Source: Bacteroidales bacterium (GTDB lineage: Bacteria > Bacteroidota > Bacteroidia > Bacteroidales > Muribaculaceae). From it: a stretch of 64,000 nt of DNA. Position 1 is the first letter of the stretch. Each line of letters begins with the position of its first letter. This document shows positions 19,032 to 29,075 of the stretch, piece after piece. The notes beneath the pieces were generated by a model. That model was not told the DNA's origin and searched no databases. It was given only the letters and a program-made list of their open reading frames with translations. The stretch spans positions 1 through 64,000 of the forward strand of contig JAUNPQ010000002.1 in NCBI GenBank assembly GCA_030536615.1. The letters are read 5' to 3'. Both the position numbers and the translations under genes were made by a program.

Positions 19032-20318
19032 ATGACCCCCTGGATTATTATTACCGTTGTCTCGCTTGTCTGTTCCGCACTCTTCTCCGGAACAGAGATC
19101 GCCTACATCACGGCCGACCGCGTACGCACTCAGATTGATGTGAAACGCGGCGGCCTGCTGGGGCGCATAATCCACCGGTTCTACTCCGACACCGAATTCT
19201 TCATCTCATCCATACTGGTGGGCAACAACGTGATGCTTGTGATCTACGGAATGGGAGCCGCCTATTTCCTTGAGCCATGGATAACCTCAATGGTGCATGA
19301 CAATGAGGCCCTGTTGCTGATAATACAGACCCTCATATCCACAATGGTCATACTCCTCACCGGCGAATTCCTGCCCAAGACCATCTTCCGCATCAACCCC
19401 AACAGTTCCCTGAAACTGTTCGCCATACCCATCTACTGCTTCTATATTATCTTCTACCCTCTGTCATGGCTCACAAATGCCATCTCAAAAGCATTGATGC
19501 GGCTGGTGGGCATAAAAGAGACCAAACCACGTCTACGGGCCCTCTCTGTAGGTGACCTCAACGATTATCTTGAGGAAAGCATAGACTCCCTCAACGAGAA
19601 AAAAGAAGCCGTTGAAAATGAAGTGAAGATATTCCACAACGCCCTTGACTTCTCAACCACCCACCTGCGTGACTGCATGCTGCCGCGAAACGAGATCGTG
19701 GCAGTAAACAACGACACCGCAACACGCCAGGAGCTTGTGCGGCTTTTCACATCCTCGGGACGCTCAAAGATACTTGTCTATCGCGATGACATAGACACAA
19801 TTCTGGGTTATATACACGTCAGTGAACTGCTGCGCGCCGACAATGACTGGCACGAACACATCAATCCGGTGTTGTTCGCACCCGAGACCCTTCTGGCAAA
19901 TGTGATGATGCGCCGTCTGCTCAGTGAAAAGCGCTCAATAGCCATTGTTGTTGACGAGTTCGGAGGCACCGCAGGAATGGTGACACTCGAGGACCTTGTC
20001 GAGGAAATATTCGGCGATATACGCGACGAGCACGACAAACCGGCGCTGACAGCACGCGCAATAGCTCCCGATGTCTACGAATTTGCCGGACGCTGTGAGA
20101 TAAGCCATCTCAACGAAGCTTTCAACCTTGATATCCCCGAGGATGACGACTACCAGACAATAGCAGGCTACATCCTGAACGCCACCGGCACCATCCCCGA
20201 CACCGGCGAGACCGTAATTCTGGGCAACTTCAAATTCGAGATACTGAAAAAGTCAGCCAACCGTCTGGAGCTGCTCCGGGTAACGCGCATGGCATTGCAA
20301 GAAAACGAAAACGAATAA
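19032..20318 (+). CDS. CNNM/CBS transmembrane protein (hemolysin C/CorC family)
   Basis: 428 residues. The N-terminal CNNM domain has about four membrane segments (IIITVVSLVCSALFSGTEIA, NNVMLVIYGMGA, LLIIQTLISTMVILLTGEF, FAIPIYCFYIIFYPLSWL). A CBS pair follows (about 205-330, with MLPRNEIVAVN and VVDEFGGTAGMVTLEDLVEEIFGDI), then a small CorC-type C-terminal domain. Relatives are implicated in magnesium/cobalt handling or gliding-related functions; the substrate here is not determinable. It ends 17 bases before the DUF4465 gene. Confidence 0.85.
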   Translation: MTPWIIITVVSLVCSALFSGTEIAYITADRVRTQIDVKRGGLLGRIIHRFYSDTEFFISSILVGNNVMLVIYGMGAAYFLEPWITSMVHDNEALLLIIQTLISTMVILLTGEFLPKTIFRINPNSSLKLFAIPIYCFYIIFYPLSWLTNAISKALMRLVGIKETKPRLRALSVGDLNDYLEESIDSLNEKKEAVENEVKIFHNALDFSTTHLRDCMLPRNEIVAVNNDTATRQELVRLFTSSGRSKILVYRDDIDTILGYIHVSELLRADNDWHEHINPVLFAPETLLANVMMRRLLSEKRSIAIVVDEFGGTAGMVTLEDLVEEIFGDIRDEHDKPALTARAIAPDVYEFAGRCEISHLNEAFNLDIPEDDDYQTIAGYILNATGTIPDTGETVILGNFKFEILKKSANRLELLRVTRMALQENENE

Positions 20319-20335
20319 CACAAACAACCATTCTC

Positions 20336-21106
20336 ATGAAAATATTCCGACTACTTCAGACCGCAGCCTTCTTTACGGCTGCTTTTACCCTCTCCGGGTG
20401 TACCGACAACAACAGCAACGAAGAGGACAACGAACTGACCTACAACTATACATTTGAGACACAGGACGAATTCACAAAACAAGGCTACTGGGTGGAGACA
20501 TTCAACCCCGATGTGAAAACCATAGGCTATTACCCGTTTCTTGTCCTCACCCACAGCGCTCAGAACAATGGCGGCGTAAAATACTGGGACGGCTTTACGC
20601 CCGTCCGTGCCTCTGACAATGCCGACCATGACGGTAACTGGGCTGATTATGTGTGGGGTTCCGCTGCCGGAGGCGGCTATGCACGCAGCCAGAACTATGT
20701 GCTTGGCAAATGGAACGATGCCGAGAGCTACGATGCCGTGCCAAAGAATCCCGTATGCGGAATCTACAACCAAGTGCCGGCTACCCCCCTGAACATCACC
20801 GTCTGCAACAGCAGCTATGTCTATCACACAATGATGTCAGAGGAGTTTGCGCTGACATCTTCCGATTATCTGCGCCTTGTCATAAAAGGCGTTGACTCAA
20901 AAGGAGAGGTTACAGGCACCGTTGTGCACACCCTTGCCGAAAACGGAGTTGTCAAAAACCAATGGGAACAGATCAGCCTCAGTGTACTGGGCAAAATAAA
21001 CATGATGTACGTGCAGCTGCAAAGCAACCGCCAGTTCGGAGAAACTCCCGGATGCATCCCCCCATACTTCTGCATTGACAACCTCCAGATATACTATCTC
21101 TACTGA
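20336..21106 (+). CDS. DUF4465 lipoprotein
   Basis: A 256-residue lipoprotein (lipobox TLSGC near residue 21) with an acidic spacer and then the DUF4465 pattern: YWVETFNPD, VKYWDGFTPV, GYARSQNYVLG and a C-terminal PYFCIDNLQIYYLY. This jellyroll-like family is widespread in Bacteroidetes lipoproteins, and many members probably bind glycans or surface ligands; the ligand is unknown. It directly precedes the GH9 gene (53-base gap), so a joint role in polysaccharide use is plausible. Confidence 0.75.
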   Translation: MKIFRLLQTAAFFTAAFTLSGCTDNNSNEEDNELTYNYTFETQDEFTKQGYWVETFNPDVKTIGYYPFLVLTHSAQNNGGVKYWDGFTPVRASDNADHDGNWADYVWGSAAGGGYARSQNYVLGKWNDAESYDAVPKNPVCGIYNQVPATPLNITVCNSSYVYHTMMSEEFALTSSDYLRLVIKGVDSKGEVTGTVVHTLAENGVVKNQWEQISLSVLGKINMMYVQLQSNRQFGETPGCIPPYFCIDNLQIYYLY

Positions 21107-21159
21107 TCCCTCCGGACAGGAATCCCTGCCGCTTATAAATCCTGATAATACCGGCCGCC

Positions 21160-22956
21160 ATGTCTATTCTGAAAAAAACAGCAATATTACTATACAGTAT
21201 CTTCATTTTCGGCATCAATGCCATGGCGCAACCGGGTGTTATCCGCGTCAACAGCATAGGTTATCTGCCTGATGACATAAAAGCGGCAGTGTTTCTGGGC
21301 GACTTCTATCCTGAACAGGATGACATAACACTGACCGACAGCTCAGGCAACACCTTTGCCGTTGACAGCATTGTGGCCGCGCCGGCATGGCAACCGGGGC
21401 AACCGGCCTCAAGGATCTACTTCAGTTCCCTCACCACTCCGGGCATCTACACCATGCGCATCCCCGATGCCGACACAGTGCATTTCCGCATCGGTAAAGA
21501 CGTCTATGCCACAAACGGGCTTAACGAGCTGCCGCTCAACTACCTGCGTCAGCAGCGCTGCGGATTCAACCCCATACACGGCACCGGCTGTCACCACAAC
21601 GACGGCTTTCTTGTGCTGGCCGGTGACCGCGACGGCGAGCATGTGGACGTGACCGGCGGCTGGCACGATGCGTCAGACTATCTCCAGTATCTCACAACAT
21701 CGGCCAACACCGTCTACCAGATGCTGTTCGCCTACACCCGCAATCCCGAAGTCTGGGCAGACAATTTCGACTCTCTTGGAAAACCGGGGTCAAACAACAT
21801 CCCTGACATCCTTGATGAGGCACGATGGGGCCTGGAATGGATGCTCCGCATGAACCCCGAACCGGGACTCTACCTCAACCAGATTGCCGATGACCGAGAC
21901 CACCGCTATGTCGGCGTCCCGGCAAATGACAGCGTTGACTATGGGCGCGGTCCCGGTAACGGCAGACCCGTATATCCCTGTTCAGGCAAACCGTACGGAC
22001 TCTTTGACAACAAGAACCGAAGCACCGGCCAGGCATCTTCAGTGGCCAAATTCGCATCCTCTTTCGGCCTGGGCGCACAAGTTTTTGCCGGCATAGACAA
22101 AGCCTTTGCAGATACCCTCGATGCGCGCAGTCACGCCGCCTACCTGTTTGCCGAGGAAAATCCCGGAGCATGTCAGACAGCTCCCTGTCGCTCGCCTTAT
22201 TTCTATGAGGAAGACAACTGGACCGACGACCTTGAGCTGGCAGCATTTACCCGTTACCGTAAAACAGGTGACACGAAACTGCGCGTCCGCAGCGCCGAAC
22301 TGGCGCGCATGGAGCCGGTCACCCCATGGATGGGCGCGGACTCGGCACGCCACTACCAGTGGTATCCATTCCTGAACCTCGGTCACTATCATCTTGCCGC
22401 CGACCGCGCCAATCCGCACCGGGCAGACATGGTTGCACTGCTGCGCCAAGGCATTGCAAACGTGGCTGAGCGCGGAAAAACAAATGCTTTCCGCAACGGA
22501 GTGCCATTCATATGGTGTTCAAACAACCTGGCTGTGGCATTTGTGACACAAGCCATGCTCTACCGCGACCTTACCGGCGACAACACATTCCGCGAAGCCG
22601 AGACAGCGGTGCGTGACTGGCTCTTCGGCGTCAATCCCTGGGGCCAGACAATGATAATCGGTGCAGCCCAAGCATCTCCGTCTGACCCGCATTCCGCACT
22701 GACAGACATTGAGATAAACGGCAGACCGGGGGTAGAGCATCTTGCCGGCGGACTTGTTGACGGACCTGTGTACAGTTCCATCTTCAACTCGCTCAAAGGC
22801 GTGCATCTGCGGCATGATGACCATTTCGCTTCCTGGCAAGGAGGGCGCGCCGTTTACCACGATGACTTCTCTGACTATTCCACCAACGAACCCACCATGG
22901 ACGGCACTGCATCGCTCACCTACATGCTGGGACGTCTGGCCGCCCAAAGCCGCTGA
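21160..22956 (+). CDS. Glycoside hydrolase family 9 (endoglucanase-like)
   Basis: 598 residues with a signal peptide (cleavage near AMAQ). An N-terminal immunoglobulin-like domain (about 25-110, IRVNSIGYLPDD) is followed by the (alpha/alpha)6 GH9 barrel. The catalytic aspartates are in GGWHDASDY near residue 168 and the acid glutamate is in TNEPTMDGTASL near residue 577. NIPDILDEARWGLEWMLRM is also typical. GH9 enzymes cleave beta-1,4-glucans or related polymers; the exact substrate is not predictable. A 14-base GC palindrome directly follows the stop. Confidence 0.92.
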   Translation: MSILKKTAILLYSIFIFGINAMAQPGVIRVNSIGYLPDDIKAAVFLGDFYPEQDDITLTDSSGNTFAVDSIVAAPAWQPGQPASRIYFSSLTTPGIYTMRIPDADTVHFRIGKDVYATNGLNELPLNYLRQQRCGFNPIHGTGCHHNDGFLVLAGDRDGEHVDVTGGWHDASDYLQYLTTSANTVYQMLFAYTRNPEVWADNFDSLGKPGSNNIPDILDEARWGLEWMLRMNPEPGLYLNQIADDRDHRYVGVPANDSVDYGRGPGNGRPVYPCSGKPYGLFDNKNRSTGQASSVAKFASSFGLGAQVFAGIDKAFADTLDARSHAAYLFAEENPGACQTAPCRSPYFYEEDNWTDDLELAAFTRYRKTGDTKLRVRSAELARMEPVTPWMGADSARHYQWYPFLNLGHYHLAADRANPHRADMVALLRQGIANVAERGKTNAFRNGVPFIWCSNNLAVAFVTQAMLYRDLTGDNTFREAETAVRDWLFGVNPWGQTMIIGAAQASPSDPHSALTDIEINGRPGVEHLAGGLVDGPVYSSIFNSLKGVHLRHDDHFASWQGGRAVYHDDFSDYSTNEPTMDGTASLTYMLGRLAAQSR

Positions 22957-22970
22957 GCCGCCGCGGCGGC
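22957..22970. repeat. Perfect 14-base GC palindrome after the GH9 gene
   Basis: GCCGCCGCGGCGGC begins at the base after the stop codon. There is no T tract, so a terminator role is uncertain. Confidence 0.4.
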
Positions 22971-23112
22971 ACCAGGACGCCCACAGCCCGATAACGTCCA
23001 TCCGGCATCACCAAAAGCCTCCGGTGGCTCATAAAAGGTGAAAAAGTTGTAAAATGGCCGGTTGCAGTCAAGTGTTTGGAAAAATTTGCGTAAATTCGCA
23101 TTTCCAAGCATC

Positions 23113-23778
23113 ATGATTGAACTTGTTGACATATACAAGAGCTATGGCGATGTGGAGGTTCTGCGCGGAGTGGATCTGTGCATAGAGCCTCACCGCGTCA
23201 CCTGCATTGTGGGCCCAAGCGGCGCCGGCAAATCAACATTGCTGCAGATACTCGGCACACTTGACAAAGCTGACCGTGGCCGCGTGCTCTACGACGGCGA
23301 GGATGTTGGCGCGCTCACAGACCGGCGCCTCTCCCGATTCCGCAACAGTCACATAGGTTTTGTTTTCCAGATGCACCGGCTGCTGCCTGAGTTCACTCTT
23401 CAGGAGAATGTTGCCCTCCCGGCAATGATAGGAGGCACACCACGCGCTCAGGCCATGGACCGTGCAGCCGACCTGCTGCGCACAATGGGCCTCAGCGACC
23501 GGCTCACACATCGGCCCGCACAACTCAGCGGCGGAGAAGCCCAACGCGGCGCCGTGGCACGCGCGCTTGTGAACAGGCCCATGGTTGTGCTTGCCGATGA
23601 GCCTTCAGGAAGTCTGGACTCGCACAACCGCGAGGAACTGCACCGACTGTTCTTTGAACTCCGCGACACGCTTGGCACAACTTCCGTGATAGTGACTCAC
23701 GACGAATCTCTTGCCGCTGACGCCGATGTCACAGTGCACATAGCAGACGGCACCATCATGTCACAAAAAAGAAAATAA
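23113..23778 (+). CDS. ABC transporter ATP-binding protein (LolD type)
   Basis: 221 residues, a bare ATPase subunit. Walker A GPSGAGKSTLLQ near residue 36, Q-loop FVFQMHRLLPEFT, signature LSGGEAQRGAVARALVN near 138, Walker B VVLADEPSGSLD and switch histidine VTHDES. The LLPEFTLQENVALP segment is typical of LolD/MacB-type ATPases that drive lipoprotein release or export. No permease gene is adjacent. The start at 23113 (MIELVDIYKSYG) matches family N-termini; the in-frame extension to 23062 is not conserved-looking. Confidence 0.88.
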   Translation: MIELVDIYKSYGDVEVLRGVDLCIEPHRVTCIVGPSGAGKSTLLQILGTLDKADRGRVLYDGEDVGALTDRRLSRFRNSHIGFVFQMHRLLPEFTLQENVALPAMIGGTPRAQAMDRAADLLRTMGLSDRLTHRPAQLSGGEAQRGAVARALVNRPMVVLADEPSGSLDSHNREELHRLFFELRDTLGTTSVIVTHDESLAADADVTVHIADGTIMSQKRK

Positions 23779-23841
23779 AACAACAATATTTATACATAAC
23801 ATCCGTAATAATTGCCAATTCATTAAATAACATTGAAAAAT

Positions 23842-24549
23842 ATGACAAAAACACTCAGGAAACTCACATTGCTGACACTTGCATTCGCACTGGCAGCTGT
23901 TTCATTCACCGCCTGCAACGATGATGACAACAACATCCCGGACAACGCTTTCACATACCGCATGGTCACCTTCGAGGCACAGAACGACAACGGAAGCGTC
24001 TTCACATATCAGGAAGGCGAATACACCCCTGTCATCACCCTTACAGCCACACAACGCATTGACACCGAGAAAGTGAAGATCGGCCAGCGTCTGGTCATCG
24101 CCTACCGTGACGCATTTACCCCCGGAGATGCATCGGACGGCAACATATCCCTTGTCGGCTACGTACCCGTACACAACGGAGTGCTGGAGCGCGGCACAAG
24201 CAACGACAGCGACGGCTTCCGCTCAAATATGGTTCAGATGGCCAGCGAGTGGATAACCGGCAAATGGCTGAACATAAACATGTCCGCCATACTGCGTTCC
24301 GAGCCCAAGTCATTCAGACTGGTGGCTGACGAGAGCACCCTCAACGAGGAATATCCCTCCGTCTACCTCCTTTTCCAGACGGATGATCAGGACCGCGGCA
24401 CACTCAAGACCGTCTATGCCTCATTTGACATAGAATGGCTGTGGAGCGATGACAACCCCTGCAAAGGCTTCATCCTGAAAACGGCCAACCAGAACGGTCC
24501 GCATGACTTCCAGTTTGACAAACGACCCAAAATCACCCCTGCTGACTGA
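23842..24549 (+). CDS. NigD-like lipoprotein
   Basis: 235 residues with lipoprotein signal (SFTAC near residue 25) followed by an Asp/Asn-rich linker (NDDDNN). The beta-rich body (FRLVADESTLN, VYLLFQTDD, ASFDIEWLWS) matches the NigD-like family of Bacteroidales, named for a linkage to a Porphyromonas bacteriocin-like cluster; the function is not known. A TTG codon at 23833 is in frame, but the ATG at 23842 is preferred. Confidence 0.75.
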   Translation: MTKTLRKLTLLTLAFALAAVSFTACNDDDNNIPDNAFTYRMVTFEAQNDNGSVFTYQEGEYTPVITLTATQRIDTEKVKIGQRLVIAYRDAFTPGDASDGNISLVGYVPVHNGVLERGTSNDSDGFRSNMVQMASEWITGKWLNINMSAILRSEPKSFRLVADESTLNEEYPSVYLLFQTDDQDRGTLKTVYASFDIEWLWSDDNPCKGFILKTANQNGPHDFQFDKRPKITPAD

Positions 24550-24615
24550 CAAACGACCCCGCGGATGCCGGACACCGGCATCCGCATAAACATAAAATCC
24601 CAAAAACAAACAGAA

Positions 24616-24915
24616 ATGGAAAACAAACAGAACGAGATCAAAATAGAACTTACCCCCGAAGTTGCCGCCGGACACTACTCCAACCTGGCTGTCATAGCCC
24701 ATTCAGCCGGCGAATTCTTTCTGGATTTCATAGCCGTATCTCCCAACATCCAGCAGGCCAAAGTGCAGACCCGCGTCATCATGACTCCGGAAAATGCCAA
24801 GAACCTGCTCTTCGCCCTGCGTGACAACCTCACAAAATATGAGAGCACATACGGCGAGATTGAGCGCAAACTTCCCAAGAACCCCACCGAAGGCAACAAC
24901 GGCTTCACAGCCTGA
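24616..24915 (+). CDS. DUF3467 family protein
   Basis: A 99-residue cytoplasmic protein with the DUF3467 pattern ELTPEVAAGHYSNLAVIAHS, EFFLDFIAVSP, VQTRVIMTPENAKNLLFALRDNL and YESTYGEIE. The family is common in Bacteroidetes and has no assigned function. The ATG at 24616 is chosen; the frame extends 17 codons upstream into sequence without family character. It ends 32 bases before cysS. Confidence 0.85.
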   Translation: MENKQNEIKIELTPEVAAGHYSNLAVIAHSAGEFFLDFIAVSPNIQQAKVQTRVIMTPENAKNLLFALRDNLTKYESTYGEIERKLPKNPTEGNNGFTA

Positions 24916-24947
24916 TCACCGCAGTCACCAGATCCCCCTGACAGGCA

Positions 24948-26438
24948 ATGAAAGAACACAATCTCTGCATTTACAACTCCCTGAGCCGCGTCAAAGAAGC
25001 TTTCAGCCCCCTGCATCCCGGCATGGTAGGCATGTACGTCTGCGGACCGACAGTCTACGGTGACGGTCATCTGGGACACGCACGTCCGGCAATAACATTC
25101 GACGTTGTGGCCCGCTACCTGCGCCATCTCGGCTACAAAGTGCGCTACGTGCGCAACATCACAGACGTGGGCCATCTGGAGCACGATGCCGATGACGGCG
25201 AGGACAAAATAGCAAAAAAAGCACGTCTTGAACAGCTTGAGCCCATGGAAGTGGTGCAGTACTACCTGACACGCTACCACGACGCCATGCGTGCCCTCAA
25301 TGTGCTGCCACCGTCCATAGAACCCCACGCATCCGGACACATCATAGAGCAGATAGAGTATATCAAAACCATCCTTGACGCCGGATACGCCTACGTCAGC
25401 GAAGGCTCGGTATACTTCGATGTTCCCAAATTCAACGCCGACCACGGCTACGGAAAACTCTCAGGGCGCAACATTGATGAACTGCTGGCCACAACACGCG
25501 CACTGGACGGTCAGGAACAGAAGCACAACCCGGCCGATTTCGCATTGTGGAAAAAAGCATCGCCCGAGCACATCATGCACTGGCCGTCACCCTGGAGCGA
25601 GGGATTTCCCGGATGGCATCTTGAATGCTCAACCATGAGCGAGAAATATCTTGGCGAGACATTTGACATACACGGAGGCGGCATGGACCTCAAGTTCCCG
25701 CATCACGAGTGCGAGATAGCCCAGTCAGTGGCTCATAACGGCCATCCCACCGTCAAGACATGGATGCACAACAACATGATCACCATCAACGGCAAGAAGA
25801 TGGGCAAAAGCCTCGGCAACTTCATCACGCTCCAGGAGTTCTTCACAGGCTCACATCCGTTGCTGACACAGGCTTACACCCCGATGACCATCCGCTTCTT
25901 CATCCTCCAGGCACACTACCGCGGCACCGTTGACTTCAGCAACGAAGCCCTGCAGAGCGCCGAAAAAGCCCTTGCGCGCATCACAGAGGGCGTGCGCCGT
26001 CTGGACGAGCTGAAGCCGGCGGAAACCCCTACAGTCACAGATCAGGAAATAGCCGATCTCTGGAACAAATGCTACGAAGCCATGGACGACGACTTCAACA
26101 CACCGGTGGTCATAGCACACCTGTTTGACGCATGCCGCATCATCAACCAGATCAACGACGGCACCGCCACAGCATCAGCCGCACAGATAGACTCCCTGCG
26201 CTCACTGATGCAGACATTCCTGACTGACATCCTCGGCGTCACCACTGCCCTCGGAGGCACAGACACCCGGACAGACCTCAAACCGTTCGAGGACGCCGTT
26301 GACCTTCTTCTGCAGGTGCGCTCCGACGCCAAAGCCCGCAAAGACTGGGCTACCAGTGACCTTATCCGCGACCGCCTGGCCGCCATAGGCTTTGACGTCA
26401 AAGACACCCGCCAAGGATATGAGTGGTCACTGAAATGA
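24948..26438 (+). CDS. cysS: Cysteinyl-tRNA synthetase
   Basis: 496 residues, normal length. The zinc/HIGH region is [17 protein letters not shown] near residues 35-50 and the KMSKS-equivalent is [10 protein letters not shown] near residue 283. [11 protein letters not shown] and the C-terminal DALR-type anticodon domain are also present. It charges tRNA-Cys. The stop overlaps the start of the RecD-like gene as ATGA. Confidence 0.96.
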   Translation: MKEHNLCIYNSLSRVKEAFSPLHPGMVGMYVCGPTVYGDGHLGHARPAITFDVVARYLRHLGYKVRYVRNITDVGHLEHDADDGEDKIAKKARLEQLEPMEVVQYYLTRYHDAMRALNVLPPSIEPHASGHIIEQIEYIKTILDAGYAYVSEGSVYFDVPKFNADHGYGKLSGRNIDELLATTRALDGQEQKHNPADFALWKKASPEHIMHWPSPWSEGFPGWHLECSTMSEKYLGETFDIHGGGMDLKFPHHECEIAQSVAHNGHPTVKTWMHNNMITINGKKMGKSLGNFITLQEFFTGSHPLLTQAYTPMTIRFFILQAHYRGTVDFSNEALQSAEKALARITEGVRRLDELKPAETPTVTDQEIADLWNKCYEAMDDDFNTPVVIAHLFDACRIINQINDGTATASAAQIDSLRSLMQTFLTDILGVTTALGGTDTRTDLKPFEDAVDLLLQVRSDAKARKDWATSDLIRDRLAAIGFDVKDTRQGYEWSLK

Positions 26439-27853
26439 CCTGCGGCGAGTTCATTGAACGCGCCATAGAAGCGCTTCCCTACATCCCTAACGGCCAGCAA
26501 TCAGCAGTGCTGGGCGCGTTGACGCGGTTCTGCTCCATGAATGGCCGGGCGAACCGCGAACGCGTATTTGTGCTCAACGGATACGCCGGCACCGGAAAGA
26601 CCAGCCTCATCGGCGCTCTGGTCAAGACACTGCGCTCTCTGTCAGTGCCCGTGGTGCTGATGGCGCCCACAGGCCGCGCCGCAAAAGTGTTCAGCGCCTA
26701 TGCCGGTATGCGAGCCGGCACAATCCACCGCCGCATCTACCGGCACTCACTCAACGGCGAGCCTCCCGGCATGCAGACAAACAAAGAGAAAAACGCAATC
26801 TTCATCGTCGATGAAGCCTCGATGATCAGCGGCACCGATGATGCCGGAGGCCAGAACCTGCTTGAAGATCTGCTGCAATACGTATATACCGGTGAGAACT
26901 GCCGCCTCATCCTTGTAGGTGACACAGCACAGTTGCCCCCGGTGGGATGCGAGACATCGCCGGCCATGGACACAGGAGTGCTCCACACCTACGGCCTTGC
27001 CGTCACCCATGCCACACTCACCGCCGTGGCCAGACAGGATGAACTGTCCGGAATACTTGCCAACGCCACCCGCCAGCGACGGGCAATGCGCCTGTCTCCA
27101 CTCCCGCAGCCACGGCTGGAGACCGATGGCTATGACGATGTAGCCGTCATATCCCCCGAAGAACTGGCCGACGTGCTGGCATCGGCCTATGCCCGGGCTG
27201 ATGGCGTGGAAGACACCATTCTGGTGACACGCTCAAACCGCCGCGCCGTTGACTTCAACCGTGCCATACGCTCCCAGGTGCTCTATTACGAGGAAGAACT
27301 TGTACGCGGTGAACTGCTCATGGTTGCCAAAAACAACTACTACTGGCAACGCGGCGTGAAAGGTCTTGACTTTGTGGCCAACGGTGACATCGTGCGCATT
27401 GAGCGCGTATACGGTACCGAGAACCGCTACGGATTCCGCTTTGCCGATGTCCGCGCCTGCCTGCCTGACTGCCCGGGCCCGGACAGCGAACCCGTGACAT
27501 TCGACACCAAAATAATGCTCGAGACACTCTCGGCTGACACTCCCGCATTGTCCTCGGAACGTCTGCGTGCTCTCTACCAGGCCATTGCGTTGGAGACCAT
27601 GCAGAACACAGAAGTGACATCCCGCTCCCTGTCAGCCATCCTCCGCAACAGCCCGTGGTGGAACGCCCTGCAAGTCAAATACGCCTATGCGGTGACATGC
27701 CACAAGGCACAGGGCGGACAATGGAATGACGTGGTGGTTGACATGGTGGGAATCGCACCCGATGCCATAGGCCTTGACTTCTACCGCTGGCTCTACACGG
27801 CTACCACACGCGCCCGGCGTCGCCTCTACTACCTGATGGCTGCTGCTGACTGA
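26435..27853 (+). CDS. RecD-like/ExoDNase V alpha-type ATP-dependent helicase
   Basis: 472 residues, a superfamily 1B helicase. Walker [13 protein letters not shown] near residue 50, motif Ia APTGRAAKV, Walker B IVDEASMI near 128, [12 protein letters not shown], and a C-terminal UvrD_C_2-type region ([25 protein letters not shown]). It is shorter than RecD and lacks its N-terminal domain, so it is probably a stand-alone 5'-3' helicase. The chosen ATG overlaps the cysS stop by 4 bases, implying coupling; a GTG four codons earlier is less likely. Confidence 0.88.
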   Translation: MTCGEFIERAIEALPYIPNGQQSAVLGALTRFCSMNGRANRERVFVLNGYAGTGKTSLIGALVKTLRSLSVPVVLMAPTGRAAKVFSAYAGMRAGTIHRRIYRHSLNGEPPGMQTNKEKNAIFIVDEASMISGTDDAGGQNLLEDLLQYVYTGENCRLILVGDTAQLPPVGCETSPAMDTGVLHTYGLAVTHATLTAVARQDELSGILANATRQRRAMRLSPLPQPRLETDGYDDVAVISPEELADVLASAYARADGVEDTILVTRSNRRAVDFNRAIRSQVLYYEEELVRGELLMVAKNNYYWQRGVKGLDFVANGDIVRIERVYGTENRYGFRFADVRACLPDCPGPDSEPVTFDTKIMLETLSADTPALSSERLRALYQAIALETMQNTEVTSRSLSAILRNSPWWNALQVKYAYAVTCHKAQGGQWNDVVVDMVGIAPDAIGLDFYRWLYTATTRARRRLYYLMAAAD

Positions 27854-27994
27854 CGGCATACTCAACAACAGGACGCTCGGCTCTCCTATGAGGAGGAGGG
27901 AGGAGACGGGCCGTTACACTTATTAATGAAATCTTAGTTGAACCTGCGTTGGAATCATAGCAGAATCAGCCAAAGAAAATATTTGTCGGAAAAC

Positions 27995-28025
27995 TTGGCA
28001 GTTATCAGGAAAAATCATAACTTTG
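27995..28025 (+). promoter_or_regulatory. Promoter of the DUF177-rpmF-fabH group
   Basis: TTG at 27995-27997, 20 bases, TAACTTTG at 28018-28025, a full consensus. The leader to the ATG at 28102 would be about 70 bases. The upstream part of this gap (27854-27990) holds a purine-rich stretch but no gene. Confidence 0.75.
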
Positions 28026-28101
28026 CGAAGTTTTTTGGGCAATGTCCAATGGGCGAGGTATGCTTCGCCCGTCGCGTTGTCACCATTGAGAATAAGAAAT
28101 T

Positions 28102-28707
28102 ATGGGCAAATTCACAGAATTTCAGCTGCCACTCAAGAGCCTGCCTGCCGGAGAGCACCGCTACAACTATCATCTTGACAAGCGGTTCTTTGACAACATG
28201 GAGAGTGCCGATGTGCGCGATGCCGACATTGACGCCGCACTTACCGTGGTGCACAAGAGTGACGTCTATGACCTCACCATGCACCTGACAGGCACCATTA
28301 CCGTGCCCTGTGACCGGTGTCTGGATGACCTGGGACTGCCCGTGGACACCACATACCACATAATGGTAAAATACGGTGATGCCTACCGCGATGACTCCGA
28401 CGAACTTCTGGAAATACCGGAATCCGAGAGCACACTCAACGTGGCATACATGCTCTATGACACCGCCTCGCTGGCCATCCCCATGAAACACGTCCACCCC
28501 ATGGGCAAATGCAACCGCCAGATGAGCTCCGTGCTCAGAAAACACCGGGCACACAGCGCCGATGACGCCGATGCCGAACTTGAGAACCGCCTTGTTGACG
28601 AGATGGACTCAATGGATGCGGTTTCCGAGATTCCCGCAGACCCCAGGTGGGACGCCCTCCGCGGACTTGGCTCCGGCAACACAGACACAGACGGTGACAG
28701 CGAATGA
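28102..28707 (+). CDS. DUF177 (YceD-like) protein
   Basis: 201 residues with the central VPCDRCLDDLGLPVD motif and an acidic C-terminal half, as in YceD/DUF177 proteins. The family is nearly always encoded before rpmF, as here, and in plants and bacteria is linked to 23S rRNA accumulation. The C-terminal 40 residues (glutamate/aspartate-rich) look disordered. Confidence 0.85.
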   Translation: MGKFTEFQLPLKSLPAGEHRYNYHLDKRFFDNMESADVRDADIDAALTVVHKSDVYDLTMHLTGTITVPCDRCLDDLGLPVDTTYHIMVKYGDAYRDDSDELLEIPESESTLNVAYMLYDTASLAIPMKHVHPMGKCNRQMSSVLRKHRAHSADDADAELENRLVDEMDSMDAVSEIPADPRWDALRGLGSGNTDTDGDSE

Positions 28708-28773
28708 AAAAACGCAGACACATCACCGACAGAATATAACAAGTACAACAACGATAAAAACCAATAAAGAAAA

Positions 28774-28959
28774 ATGGCACATCCTAAACGCAAACAATCC
28801 AAGACACGTACGGCCAAACGCCGCACCCATGACAAGGCTGTGGAACCCACACTGGCTCTCTGCCCCAACTGCGGAGCCTGGCACATCTACCACACCGTAT
28901 GCGGCGAATGCGGATACTACCGCGGACGTCAGGCCATAGTCAAAGACGCGGCTCTCTAA
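28774..28959 (+). CDS. rpmF: 50S ribosomal protein L32
   Basis: 61 residues starting MAHPKRKQSKTRTAKRR, with a zinc-ribbon type CPNCGAW...CGECGYY pair that marks the C+ (zinc-binding) form. It is 66 bases after the DUF177 gene and is followed by fabH, the common rpmF-fabH arrangement. Confidence 0.97.
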   Translation: MAHPKRKQSKTRTAKRRTHDKAVEPTLALCPNCGAWHIYHTVCGECGYYRGRQAIVKDAAL

Positions 28960-29075
28960 GGCCACGCAGCGTGCTCACACGCACAATATCCGCAGCAGCG
29001 AACCTGTAGGCCGTAAGGGCTTACGGGCGTTTGCTGTACATCAATAAATGCAACCCATTCACTTTATTCATACAA